NCBI GenBank assembly: GCA_035523995.1
Contig: DATKPQ010000132.1
Location: 26,820 to 90,819, forward strand
DNA: 64,000 bases
Reading direction: 5' to 3'
Source: JASHVB01 sp035523995
Lineage (GTDB): Bacteria > Pseudomonadota > Alphaproteobacteria > Acetobacterales > Acetobacteraceae
Position 1 is the stretch's first letter. The number at the start of each line of letters is the position of its first letter. The position numbers were made by a program, and so were the translations under genes. Below the pieces are notes generated by a model. That model was not told the DNA's origin. It made no database searches and was given only the letters and a program-made list of their open reading frames with translations. Below are positions 42,856 through 50,817 of the stretch, one piece after another.

Positions 42856-43656
42856 ATGGACGGATTGTTCGACAGGCAGGGCAACGCGGGTGAGCATGAG
42901 CGGCTGCGCATTCGCAGCGGCAGTATCACCGGCCCGACCTCCGGCCTCGCGCCCGGCAACGTGCAGGCGAATTTGGCGATTCTGCCGAAGGCCTATGCCT
43001 TCGACTTCCTGCGCTTCGCCCAGGCCAATCCGCGGCCGTGTCCGGTGCTGGCGGTTTCTGAAGCGGGCGCGACCGGCTTCCCCACACTCGGCGCCAATCT
43101 CGACATCCGCACCGACCTGCCGCGCTATCGGGTTTGGCGCAACGGCGAACTGGTAGCCGAACCAACCGACCTTCTGGATGTCTGGCGCAGCGACCTCGTG
43201 AGCTTCGCGATCGGCTGCTCTTTTTCGTTTGAAGAGGCGCTGATGGAAGCCGGCATCGAAGTCCGCCACATCGCCTGCAACAGCAATGTGCCGATGTATC
43301 GCACCAATATCGCCTGCACGCCGGCCGGCATGTTCCACGGCCCGATGGTGGTGTCGATGCGGCCGCTAAAGCCAGCGGATGCGATCAGGGCGGTACAGAT
43401 CACGTCGCGCTTCCCGTCGGTGCATGGAGCACCGGTGCATATCGGGCTGCCGCAGGCGATCGGCATCGACGACCTGGCCAGGCCGGACTATGGCGACGCG
43501 GTCCCGGTACGTGCCGACGAACTGCCGGTGTTCTGGGCCTGCGGCGTGACGCCTCAGGCGGTGATCGCTCAGGCGCGGCCAGAGTTCTGCATTACGCACG
43601 CGCCGGGCGCGATGCTGATCACCGATCTGCGAAACACGTCGCTCGCTGCGCTCTGA
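42856..43656 (+). CDS. D-glutamate cyclase-like protein, DUF1445 (YcsI) family
   Basis: 266 residues, corresponding to the N-terminal domain of mammalian mitochondrial D-glutamate cyclase and to bacterial YcsI 'putative hydro-lyases'. Characteristic blocks are GLAPGNVQANLAILPKAYAF, SFAIGCSFSFEEALMEAGI, MYRTNIACTPAGMFHGPMV, VHIGLPQAIG and ITHAPGAMLITD. The mammalian enzyme converts D-glutamate to 5-oxo-D-proline. The ATG at 42856 (MDGLFDRQGNAGEHERLRI) follows GGAGG by about 5 bases. It is separated from the following GLUCM-C-type gene by only 9 bases, which supports joint function. Confidence 0.9.
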   Translation: MDGLFDRQGNAGEHERLRIRSGSITGPTSGLAPGNVQANLAILPKAYAFDFLRFAQANPRPCPVLAVSEAGATGFPTLGANLDIRTDLPRYRVWRNGELVAEPTDLLDVWRSDLVSFAIGCSFSFEEALMEAGIEVRHIACNSNVPMYRTNIACTPAGMFHGPMVVSMRPLKPADAIRAVQITSRFPSVHGAPVHIGLPQAIGIDDLARPDYGDAVPVRADELPVFWACGVTPQAVIAQARPEFCITHAPGAMLITDLRNTSLAAL

Positions 43657-43665
43657 TCCGCGCGG

Positions 43666-44598
43666 ATGCACGCACGGGCGCAGATCGATGCGATCGAGGC
43701 GCTGATCCACCAGGATGTCGGCCGCCAGACCGCGCCACTTTTTGCCGCGGCGCGCGGCGGGCTGCGGGAGGCAGCGTCGGCACTGGCCGCAACGCCTGCG
43801 CCGCGGGTGGGGCTGATCACCGGGTTCTACGTGCCGTCGGGCCGTCCACCGGCAGCGGAGACAGACGGCCCGGCCGGCGCCGCGCTGCTGGCGCGGTTCC
43901 TGACGCAGATTGGGGCAGATTGCCGTGTGCTGACGGATGCGCCCTGCGCCTCGGCGTGCCGCGCGGCGTTGGATGCCGCAGGGCTTGCTTGCGTGGCGTT
44001 GGACGTGACCACTGCGGACGGCGATCCGAGTGCGGCCGTGGCGTGTTGGCGGGGACATGGCATCAACTGGGCGATAGCAATCGAACGGTGTGGACCGTCG
44101 GCTGATGGACATGCACGGAACATGCGCGGACAGGATATGGGGACGTGGACAGCGCCGCTGGAGCGAGTGTTTTCCGCTGGTCCGTGGCGGACGATCGGGA
44201 TCGCCGACGGGGGCAACGAACTGGGGATGGGGTCACTGCCCGCTGGTCTGGTGGCGGACTCGGTCCCGTTCGGACAGGCGATCGCCTGCATGACGCCGGC
44301 AGACCATCTGGTGATGGCGGGCGTATCGCATTGGGGCGCTTATGCGCTGATCGCAGCTTCCGGCGTGCTGCGGCGTGCTTGGTGGACCGCCGCCATGGAG
44401 AGCCTGGATGCAGCGCGTGATCGGGCCATCGTCGAGGCGCTGGTGTTTCTTGGGCCGGCGGTGGACGGCGTGACGCTCACGCAGACCGTGACGATCGACG
44501 GGCTGGACATGTCCAAGCACGCGCGGAAACTGGCAAAGGTACGGGAAATGGCAGGGCCACCGCACCGCGAGCCTGACATTTCGGTCGTCGGCGCCTGA
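43666..44598 (+). CDS. D-glutamate cyclase C-terminal-like protein (DUF4392 family)
   Basis: 310 residues of the DUF4392 / GLUCM-like family, which forms the C-terminal half of mammalian D-glutamate cyclase. Visible motifs include VGLITGFYVPSG, NWAIAIERCGPSADGHARNM, TIGIADGGNELGMGSLPAGL and MAGVSHWGAYALIAASG. Its start lies 9 bases after the stop of the DUF1445 gene. In mammals the two domains are one polypeptide; here they are two genes in a row. The role of this half is not well defined; a regulatory or substrate-binding function is likely. Confidence 0.88.
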   Translation: MHARAQIDAIEALIHQDVGRQTAPLFAAARGGLREAASALAATPAPRVGLITGFYVPSGRPPAAETDGPAGAALLARFLTQIGADCRVLTDAPCASACRAALDAAGLACVALDVTTADGDPSAAVACWRGHGINWAIAIERCGPSADGHARNMRGQDMGTWTAPLERVFSAGPWRTIGIADGGNELGMGSLPAGLVADSVPFGQAIACMTPADHLVMAGVSHWGAYALIAASGVLRRAWWTAAMESLDAARDRAIVEALVFLGPAVDGVTLTQTVTIDGLDMSKHARKLAKVREMAGPPHREPDISVVGA

Positions 44599-44702
44599 CG
44601 CGGCGGACGGTCCGCGCATGGGCGCGGAGCAGAGGCGCTACAAAGATACAATGACTGCATAGAATAGAGCTTGACGCTCCGTGTTCCACAGGAGCAGATC
44701 CC

Positions 44703-44819
44703 ATGCGCATGGCTGGCTTTATGCTTCGTGTTGACCTTCTAGCGCCGAAGCGGGCTGCACAAGCTACCGATGAACACAGCCTGTCATTTGTCTGGTCGGC
44801 ATCCGAACTTGTAGAGTGA
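44703..44819 (+). CDS. Candidate 38-codon upstream reading frame
   Basis: ATG at 44703 has CAGGAG 9 bases upstream and reads MRMAGFMLRVDLLAPKRAAQ, ending ASELVE before a TGA at 44817. Only one codon separates this stop from the PhyH ATG, and both are in the same frame, so it could be a leader peptide, or the original PhyH N-terminus cut by a stop mutation. No homologue is recognised. Confidence 0.3.
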   Translation: MRMAGFMLRVDLLAPKRAAQATDEHSLSFVWSASELVE

Positions 44820-44822
44820 GCC

Positions 44823-45518
44823 ATGAACGAACCGCCGCGGCGCACGCGAGTCGGCCGGCTTGACGAAGACGATGCAAGGCGCCTGGATGGATGCGGTTAT
44901 CTGCTATTGTCGCACGTAATCCCGTCAGACTGGATTGAGCAACTCCGCGTCGCATTCGAGTCCGGCGTGCTGCCATCCGAGCAATGGCCGGTGCCGCGCG
45001 GGCCAGATTGGCGCCACGCATTGCTCGATCTCGATCCCATGGTGCAGCGTGTTTGCCGGCTGCCCATGCTGCTTGCCGCCGCGCACCACGTGTTGCAGCT
45101 CCCATTCTTCCTGGCACAGGTCGAGGGGCGCGAGCCGCGTCCAGGTGGCGGTTCGCAACTTTTGCATCGCGACGGCCCCGGTTCAGCTCTTATTCAGACA
45201 GTCTCTGCGATGGTATTTCTCGATCCGTTTGGACCGGAGAACGGTGCTACTCAGGTCGTGCCCGGCACGCATTGGGGCCGGACGGGCGCAGCGGCACAGC
45301 AATCGCACGCTACGCAGGCACGCGTGATGGCAGGGCAGGCCGGTGACGTTGTGTTGTTCGGGTCCACCCTGCTGCACGGAGCGACCTGCAACCGGAGCGG
45401 TGCTCACCGCCGAGCGCTGCTGATCTGCTACGCCATCGAGGACTTGCGCGACACTTACAACAACACGCGCGCCATCCGAGCGGTACGCATGGACACCGAC
45501 GAGGTGTTCGACGCCTGA
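44823..45518 (+). CDS. Phytanoyl-CoA dioxygenase (PhyH) family protein
   Basis: 231-residue Fe(II)/2-oxoglutarate oxygenase. The iron ligands are HxD in LLHRDGPGS and a distal His in TLLHGATCNRSG, with a following Arg for 2-oxoglutarate (SGAHRRALLI). The fold fits the PhyH family, which hydroxylates lipids, betaines or natural products; substrate unknown. Neighbours (DUF4392 gene, ABC exporter) do not suggest a pathway. A possible leader frame ends one codon upstream. Confidence 0.85.
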   Translation: MNEPPRRTRVGRLDEDDARRLDGCGYLLLSHVIPSDWIEQLRVAFESGVLPSEQWPVPRGPDWRHALLDLDPMVQRVCRLPMLLAAAHHVLQLPFFLAQVEGREPRPGGGSQLLHRDGPGSALIQTVSAMVFLDPFGPENGATQVVPGTHWGRTGAAAQQSHATQARVMAGQAGDVVLFGSTLLHGATCNRSGAHRRALLICYAIEDLRDTYNNTRAIRAVRMDTDEVFDA

Positions 45519-45543
45519 CGTCCAACCTGATCCACGGGCCGGA

Positions 45544-47082
45544 TTACGTCGCCACCTTTCTGCCCGGGCTTATCATCCAGGTGCCCGCAACAATCGCAAG
45601 CACTATGAGGCCCGGGATGACGGCGAGCCAGGTGCCGATGGCCGCAAGTGCCCCGGTGCCGGCCCAGCCGATCGAGGAGAATGCCTCGGCAAAGGTGGCG
45701 ATGCGCGATGATGTCTGGCGGCGGCGGAACATGCTCCGCTTCGCCTGCGTGCGAAACCAGAACTGGATTGCCGTGGCTGAGCCGGCGGCGATGATAATGC
45801 CGCAGACCGCGACCAGCGCGGGGAAGGGCTCGAGGGCGGCGAGAACCACGACAAAAGGGGTAAAGACGACGGCGATGCCACAGAGTACTGCCTCGGTCTT
45901 GGCACGCAGAACGCGGATAGCGGATACCGGTGCGGATGCGACAAGGTCGGGCGCGTCTTCTCCGGATACTGCCAGCCAGGCCAGGCCTCCCGCCAATTGT
46001 CCGGCGGCAACGATCAGGACCGGCACCAGCAGACCCAGCGCACCATTGCGGGCATAGAAGCCGCGCCATAACAGGAAAGCGGTCGGCATGAGGTAAAGCA
46101 ATTGCATCAACGTCTGCGACATCAGCCAGGGATCGCGCAGCAGCAGTGTCCACTCTTTGCGGCGTAGTGCTTGCGCCGACGAAACGCTGTGGAACTGCGG
46201 CTGCCGTCGCTGCTGTCGGGTGGTGCCGGGAGACATGGCGGCGGCGGCCAGCGCGAACCGGGCGAATTGCGGCGCGCAGAATCGAGTCGCAGCGGCCAGG
46301 GCAAGGATGCTGATGCCAAGCAACGCGGCCACTGCGGCGGGCTCTCCGAGGGCAGCGTGGGCGGGCAGCCAGACGATACTGCCGCGCTCCGGTGCGAGTT
46401 TTACCAGCGCCGGCGATTGCAATAGGGCCATTCGGGATACCGTCCCGAGCGAACTGATCGCGGCGAATTGCATGCCGATGGCGAATGCTGCGCCGATGAC
46501 CGCGGCAGCGATTTGAGAGATGGCTCGCGTCCGTCGGGGGCCGACGCTGCGGAACATCGCGATGGTGAGCATGGCCGCAACCGCAACCGAATCCATCGCC
46601 AGCGCCACGGTGATCGCGTAGGCGCCAAGCCAGTGCGCGCCGCCTCGCCAGACCAGCACGTCGATGAACGGCACGACCAATACCAGGGCCATGAACAGGA
46701 TGGTCAGGACCATGGCGATGATGCGTACGGCGAAGAGGCGTGAGGCTGTGGCGGGCGAAGTCAAAATCAGGTCGAGATCACCGCGGGCGTAGAAGGCACG
46801 CGTCACCGACTCCATGGCCTGTGACAGCATCATTGACCACAGGCCAATCAGAATCGCGCTGATGACGATCAAGCTGTGCTTGCCGGGGTCGCTGGAGAGC
46901 GGCGCGGACGAGGACAGGATCAGCCAGGCGAGACCGTGTGCGAAAATTGCGAAAACAGTGAAGCCGATCACCACGGTGCTGGTGCGCCTGCGACGGCCGG
47001 CCGTCATCAGCGACAGCCAATCGCGCCATGCCAGCCGCGCTTCGTGCAACGCGAACCAGGCGATGGTGCCGGGGCGGATCAT
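45544..47082 (-). CDS. ABC-2 type transporter permease
   Basis: 512-residue inner-membrane protein with about a dozen hydrophobic segments (VVIGFTVFAIFAHGLAWLIL, FMALVLVVPFIDVLVW, LVPVLIVAAGQLAGGLAWLA). It resembles putative ABC exporter permeases in which two halves are fused. Its ATG at 47082 overlaps the TGA of the ATPase gene (ATGA), so they form one exporter. The substrate is unknown; no peptide or antibiotic genes are adjacent. Confidence 0.88.
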   Translation of the reverse strand: MIRPGTIAWFALHEARLAWRDWLSLMTAGRRRRTSTVVIGFTVFAIFAHGLAWLILSSSAPLSSDPGKHSLIVISAILIGLWSMMLSQAMESVTRAFYARGDLDLILTSPATASRLFAVRIIAMVLTILFMALVLVVPFIDVLVWRGGAHWLGAYAITVALAMDSVAVAAMLTIAMFRSVGPRRTRAISQIAAAVIGAAFAIGMQFAAISSLGTVSRMALLQSPALVKLAPERGSIVWLPAHAALGEPAAVAALLGISILALAAATRFCAPQFARFALAAAAMSPGTTRQQRRQPQFHSVSSAQALRRKEWTLLLRDPWLMSQTLMQLLYLMPTAFLLWRGFYARNGALGLLVPVLIVAAGQLAGGLAWLAVSGEDAPDLVASAPVSAIRVLRAKTEAVLCGIAVVFTPFVVVLAALEPFPALVAVCGIIIAAGSATAIQFWFRTQAKRSMFRRRQTSSRIATFAEAFSSIGWAGTGALAAIGTWLAVIPGLIVLAIVAGTWMISPGRKVAT

Positions 47083-47837
47083 CCCGCGGCGGTGCCCTGC
47101 GCGACGAGGGCAAGGAATGTGTCCTCCAGGCTCGCGTGGCCGGAGCCTGCCTGGCGGCGCAACTCGTCCAACGTGCCCTCGGCGATGAGCATGCCGTTGG
47201 CCATGACACCGATGCGATCGGCCATACGCTCTGCGACTTCCAGAATGTGGGTCGTCATGATGACAGAGCACCCGGCCTGGACGCGGTCGCGCAGTACCCT
47301 CTTGATCAGGCGCGCCGAGCCTGCATCGAGGCCGGTTAGAGGCTCGTCCAGAAGGATCAGCTTCGGGTCATGCACGAGTGCGCCGGCCAGTGCCACCTTC
47401 TGGCGCATGCCCTTCGAGAGTCGCTCGCAGCGCTCGTGGGCGTGGGGCTCCAGGCCGAAGCGCGAGAGGAGGTCCTGCGCTTGCTCGGCTGCGAGATCGG
47501 GGTCGATGGACCAAAGTCCGGCCACGAAGGCGAGATATTCCGTGGGCGTCAGCTTGTCGTAGATCATGGGTTCGTCCGAGACCCAGGCCATGATCCGCTT
47601 CGCGCCGAGGGGATCGGCCAGTGCATCGAGGCCATGGACGGTGATCGAGCCGTGATCCGGCCTGAGCAAGCCAGTCACCAAGCGCATCGTCGTCGTTTTG
47701 CCGGCGCCGTTGGGTCCGAGGAGGGTATAGAACTGGCCGGCGGGCACGCTCAGGTCCAGTCCACCGACCGCCGGACGTTCAAAACGCTTGACGAGCCCGC
47801 AAATGTTGAGGGCAACCGGCGGTGGGGCCTGCTGCAT
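47079..47837 (-). CDS. ABC transporter ATP-binding protein
   Basis: ATPase of an ABC-2 exporter, 252 residues from the ATG at 47837 (MQQAPPPVALNICGLVKRFE). Walker A is GPNGAGKTT, the signature LSKGMRQKVALAG, Walker B KLILLDEPLTGLD, and the switch His is in MTTHILEVAERM. The frame can be read upstream to 48044, but the family normally starts near the chosen ATG; no start has a strong ribosome site, so the exact N-terminus is uncertain. Translationally coupled to the permease gene. Confidence 0.92.
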   Translation of the reverse strand: MQQAPPPVALNICGLVKRFERPAVGGLDLSVPAGQFYTLLGPNGAGKTTTMRLVTGLLRPDHGSITVHGLDALADPLGAKRIMAWVSDEPMIYDKLTPTEYLAFVAGLWSIDPDLAAEQAQDLLSRFGLEPHAHERCERLSKGMRQKVALAGALVHDPKLILLDEPLTGLDAGSARLIKRVLRDRVQAGCSVIMTTHILEVAERMADRIGVMANGMLIAEGTLDELRRQAGSGHASLEDTFLALVAQGTAAG

Positions 47838-48205
47838 TGCCCGGTCCGCGTGAGCCGCCGTCAGGCGACCGGGGATCAGGCGCTGCGCCTGGATGTCGCG
47901 ATCGTGTACGCCGGCGGCGCCTCTGCGCGTCTTGCCTGCGCCATGATCCCATGCGCGACGGAACAGCGTCAGCAGTTTGTCCGATAGGCGCCACGGGGAG
48001 CGCGCTGATTGAGGGCCGGTGGCGCTACTGAGCATGCCGGCCAACTTACCGGATGGCCGGTTACAGTCGGCGTACAGATCTGGTCGGGGGTTGGCAACGG
48101 CGCTCGGTGAGACGGCGCCATGAGGCGCGCTGTCTTGTCAGCCAAGCCGAGGACGTGCTGTCCTTGTTGGTAGAGCATGGCGCCGCGCGATGCTGCGGGC
48201 GCCGA

Positions 48206-48365
48206 TTACCCGCTTCCGCGCGCCATGTCCGTGACGTGCGCGACAACGTCGCGGATGCGATGCGTTAAGGCATGCTCTTGCAAGACGAACCGTTGGCGCT
48301 CCGCCGCTGCCGGTTCACCGCGGCGGTAGAGGGCGGAGATCGCTTGTGCGTGCGCCGCCCGTACG
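48206..48365 (-). pseudogene. C-terminal fragment of a glycosyltransferase
   Basis: The minus-strand frame reads QAISALYRRGEPAAAERQRF then VLQEHALTHRIRDVVAHV before a stop. This is the usual last helix region of GT4/CgeB-type glycosyltransferases (pattern: RR..A..GR..VLAEHT..HR...LL). Codon usage is that of a real gene, but no start or upstream domain exists. It is probably a relic of a surface-glycan cluster. Confidence 0.45.
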
Positions 48366-48542
48366 GCATCGCGGCGTGACCCAGGGGCTGATCGTCCTTT
48401 GGGGTCGGGGCCGGGAGCGTCGCGGATGCCGTGTCGGGAGCTGTCGCGCACGCACCGCGCTGCCACAGAGGGATGGCAGCACCGAGTTATTGTTGCCATG
48501 ATCGTTCAATCGGGAGGAACGGGGATCATTGCCATTCGTCAA

Positions 48543-49182
48543 TTGACCGGCGAACCCCGAATCCTTGCATTGATTGAGTGTGGAGTTAGCGTGAGGATGA
48601 CATCCAATTTCGCCAGGGAATTTACCAAGACCGAATTAGAGGTTCTCGCCTGCATGCAGAGCATCGCGATCAGTATCGACACCAGCGACCGCGGATTGCT
48701 TCGGGCCGTTCGTCGGCATGTGGACCTTCGGCAGATCGCCACGAATATTGCTTTGGTCAAGGCAATGGCCCTCAAGCTTCATCGTGCTGATCCCCAGAGA
48801 TTATGTGGAATTTAGACCCGATGGTGGTGTGAGTCTGTGCTGCGTCCGAGACCCTATCGGCAATCTGGCTCATCAGACCCTGGCCCATATCCTCCGTAGT
48901 GACGCAGCACGTGCATTGCGGCTGGATCTTCTTTCTGGGATGCCCGACAGCAGATGCCAGGCTTGCGGATTGAGAAGTGTGATAACCCCGGCGGCACTAC
49001 AATTGAAGGTGCGGATGTTGCAGCGAGAGGTGACCCTGCCGTCCCAATTTGATGGGGCCTCATGCCTGCAAGCCAATCAGGATGTGAAGGTGGCAGGCGT
49101 GGATGCTGCCCGACATTTCCTGGATTGGGGCAGCCTAGAGGGTAGGCCGCTCAGGCCGGCCGGAATTCGTCCGCGGCACTGA
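48543..49182 (+). pseudogene. Broken radical SAM/SPASM protein with a C-terminal 'NPDV' repeat
   Basis: Two frames together resemble a radical SAM protein. Frame 1 (48543-48790) reads LTGEPRILALIECGVSVRMT, then AISIDTSDRGLLRAVRRHVD, which fits the GEP motif and the strand after it; the CxxxCxxC cluster upstream is missing. Frame 2 (about 48775-49182) reads VEFRPDGGVSLCCVRDPIGN and SDARCQACG-like GMPDSRCQACGLRS, the SPASM cysteine region. It ends with QANQDVKVAGVDAARHFLDW then GSLEGRPLRP, the repeat often attached to glycan-related proteins. The start is cut and a frameshift separates the halves, so it is not functional. Confidence 0.55.
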
Positions 49183-49320
49183 TGAGCCCCTGCATCTCCG
49201 CCGGACGCGACGGCGGCCCCGTCGGAGGTGACACCAGGAAACTCGATCCGGCGCACCGCGTTCGCCCGGGCATGTTTCCATCGGGACAGTGGCGCTCTGG
49301 GACCATGAATTGGACTTCGG

Positions 49321-49410
<90 letters not shown>

Positions 49411-49456
49411 ACGCAAGCAACCACCGCGGAAATTCCGCAGAAAGCAGCGGAGCGCC

Positions 49457-50050
49457 TTATAGGCGCCGCATCAGTCCCTCGCAACCGAATCGCGCCACAC
49501 CGAATCGCTCCACACCGGACCGCTCCCGCCCACAAGACAGCGGCCGCACCAACTGCGGCGGCAATGCCGCGATCAGCGCCTCCACGCTGCGCCCGAGCAC
49601 CGGATGCACCCAGCCCGGTACGATTTCCCCCAGCGGCACCAGCACGAAGCCCCGTTCATGCGCTCGCGGATGCGGCAGCACCGGGTCGGGCGCCGTTCGC
49701 ACCAGATCACCCATCGCAATGATGTCCAGATCCAGCACCCGCGGCGCATTGCGCACGCTGCGCACCCGTCCTGCGACCGCTTCCAGTTCCATCAGGCGCG
49801 CCAGCAATGCCGCCGGCGCCACCGCACCAGCCCCCGGCGCCAGGACCAGATGCGCCACGCCGTTCACGTAATCAGGCTGCCGCCCTGCATCCCCCTCCGC
49901 CAGCACCGGCGCCGTGGCGAACCACCGTGACAAGCCCCGCAGTCGCAACCCGGGCAGCGCATCCAGCGCCGCTGCCGCCCGCCGGCACGTTTCCAGCGCC
50001 GGCGCACCGTCGCGACCGGGCAGGTTGGCGCCGATCGAAACCAGGATCAT
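49457..50050 (-). CDS. folK: 2-amino-4-hydroxy-6-hydroxymethyldihydropteridine diphosphokinase
   Basis: Folate biosynthesis kinase (HPPK) that pyrophosphorylates the pterin before dihydropteroate synthesis. Motifs: MILVSIGANLPG at the start, YVNGVAHLVL, and the catalytic block RVLDLDIIAMGD followed by LPHPRAHERGFVLVPL. 197 residues is longer than the usual 160-170 because the C-terminus carries a short pentapeptide repeat (RSGVE, RFGVA, RFGCE), encoded by a 15-bp tandem repeat at 49482-49526. folB and folP are not adjacent. Confidence 0.95.
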   Translation of the reverse strand: MILVSIGANLPGRDGAPALETCRRAAAALDALPGLRLRGLSRWFATAPVLAEGDAGRQPDYVNGVAHLVLAPGAGAVAPAALLARLMELEAVAGRVRSVRNAPRVLDLDIIAMGDLVRTAPDPVLPHPRAHERGFVLVPLGEIVPGWVHPVLGRSVEALIAALPPQLVRPLSCGRERSGVERFGVARFGCEGLMRRL

Positions 50051-50207
50051 ACGCTGACTTACACGCCCCCTGTTTCACTTTTCGGCCGGATGCGCGATGC
50101 TGGCCTGTCTGTCGCCCCCGGGCAGCCCTCTTCGCCCGGTCCGCGCAGCTTCAAGTCGCGAGCGCCCATGCGGCCTCGCCCGTCTTCGTTTGTCATGAGG
50201 TCACCCA

Positions 50208-50807
50208 ATGCATTTCTTCCCCAACGAACGTACCGCTCTGTTCATCGATGGCGCCAACCTCTACTCCGCGTCCCGCAATCTCGGCTTCGATGTGGACTAT
50301 CGCAACCTGTTGGAGTTTTTCCGCAAGAAAACCCATGTGATCCGCGCCTACTACTATTCTGCGGTGCTGGAAACGGATGAATATTCGCCATTGAAGCCGC
50401 TCACCGACTGGCTGGCGTATAACGGCTACACGCTGGTAACCAAGCCGGCGAAGGAGTTCACCGATTCGTCCGGACGCCGCCGCATCAAGGGCAGCATGGA
50501 CATCGAGGTCGCGGTGGACATGCTCGAACTGTCCGCGCGGCTGGATCACGCCGTGTTGTTCTCCGGCGATTCGGATTTCCGCCGCCTGGTGGAGGCGATG
50601 CAACGCAAGGGCGTGCGGGTGTCGGTGATCTCCTCGATTCGTACTGCGCCGCCCATGGTCGCCGACGAATTGCGTCGCCAGGCCGATCAGTTCATCGAAC
50701 TTGCCGACATCGCGCCCGACTTCACCCGCCGCCAGACGGAGCCGCGCGTGCGACCCGTGCCGCTGCGTCAAACGCCCGCTGAGCCGTTCGCCGGCGACAC
50801 GGTCTAG
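50208..50807 (+). CDS. NYN-domain (LabA/DUF88) protein
   Basis: 199 residues of the PIN-like NYN domain: TALFIDGANLYSASRNLGFD with the first metal-binding Asp, KGSMDIEVAVDMLEL with the second acidic site, and AVLFSGDSDFRRLVEAMQRK with the third. Such proteins are predicted or shown RNases. The C-terminal tail is Pro/Arg rich and likely disordered. folK is divergent on one side; glgX converges with an 10-base gap at the other. Confidence 0.9.
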   Translation: MHFFPNERTALFIDGANLYSASRNLGFDVDYRNLLEFFRKKTHVIRAYYYSAVLETDEYSPLKPLTDWLAYNGYTLVTKPAKEFTDSSGRRRIKGSMDIEVAVDMLELSARLDHAVLFSGDSDFRRLVEAMQRKGVRVSVISSIRTAPPMVADELRRQADQFIELADIAPDFTRRQTEPRVRPVPLRQTPAEPFAGDTV

Positions 50808-50817
50808 CCGCGCCGCG

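Noticed and set aside
41503..43338. 611-codon frame suggesting a large fusion ending in the lactonase
   Set aside because: Only the part from 42321 down is lactonase; the rest lies over FucU and DUF1445 in the wrong frame.
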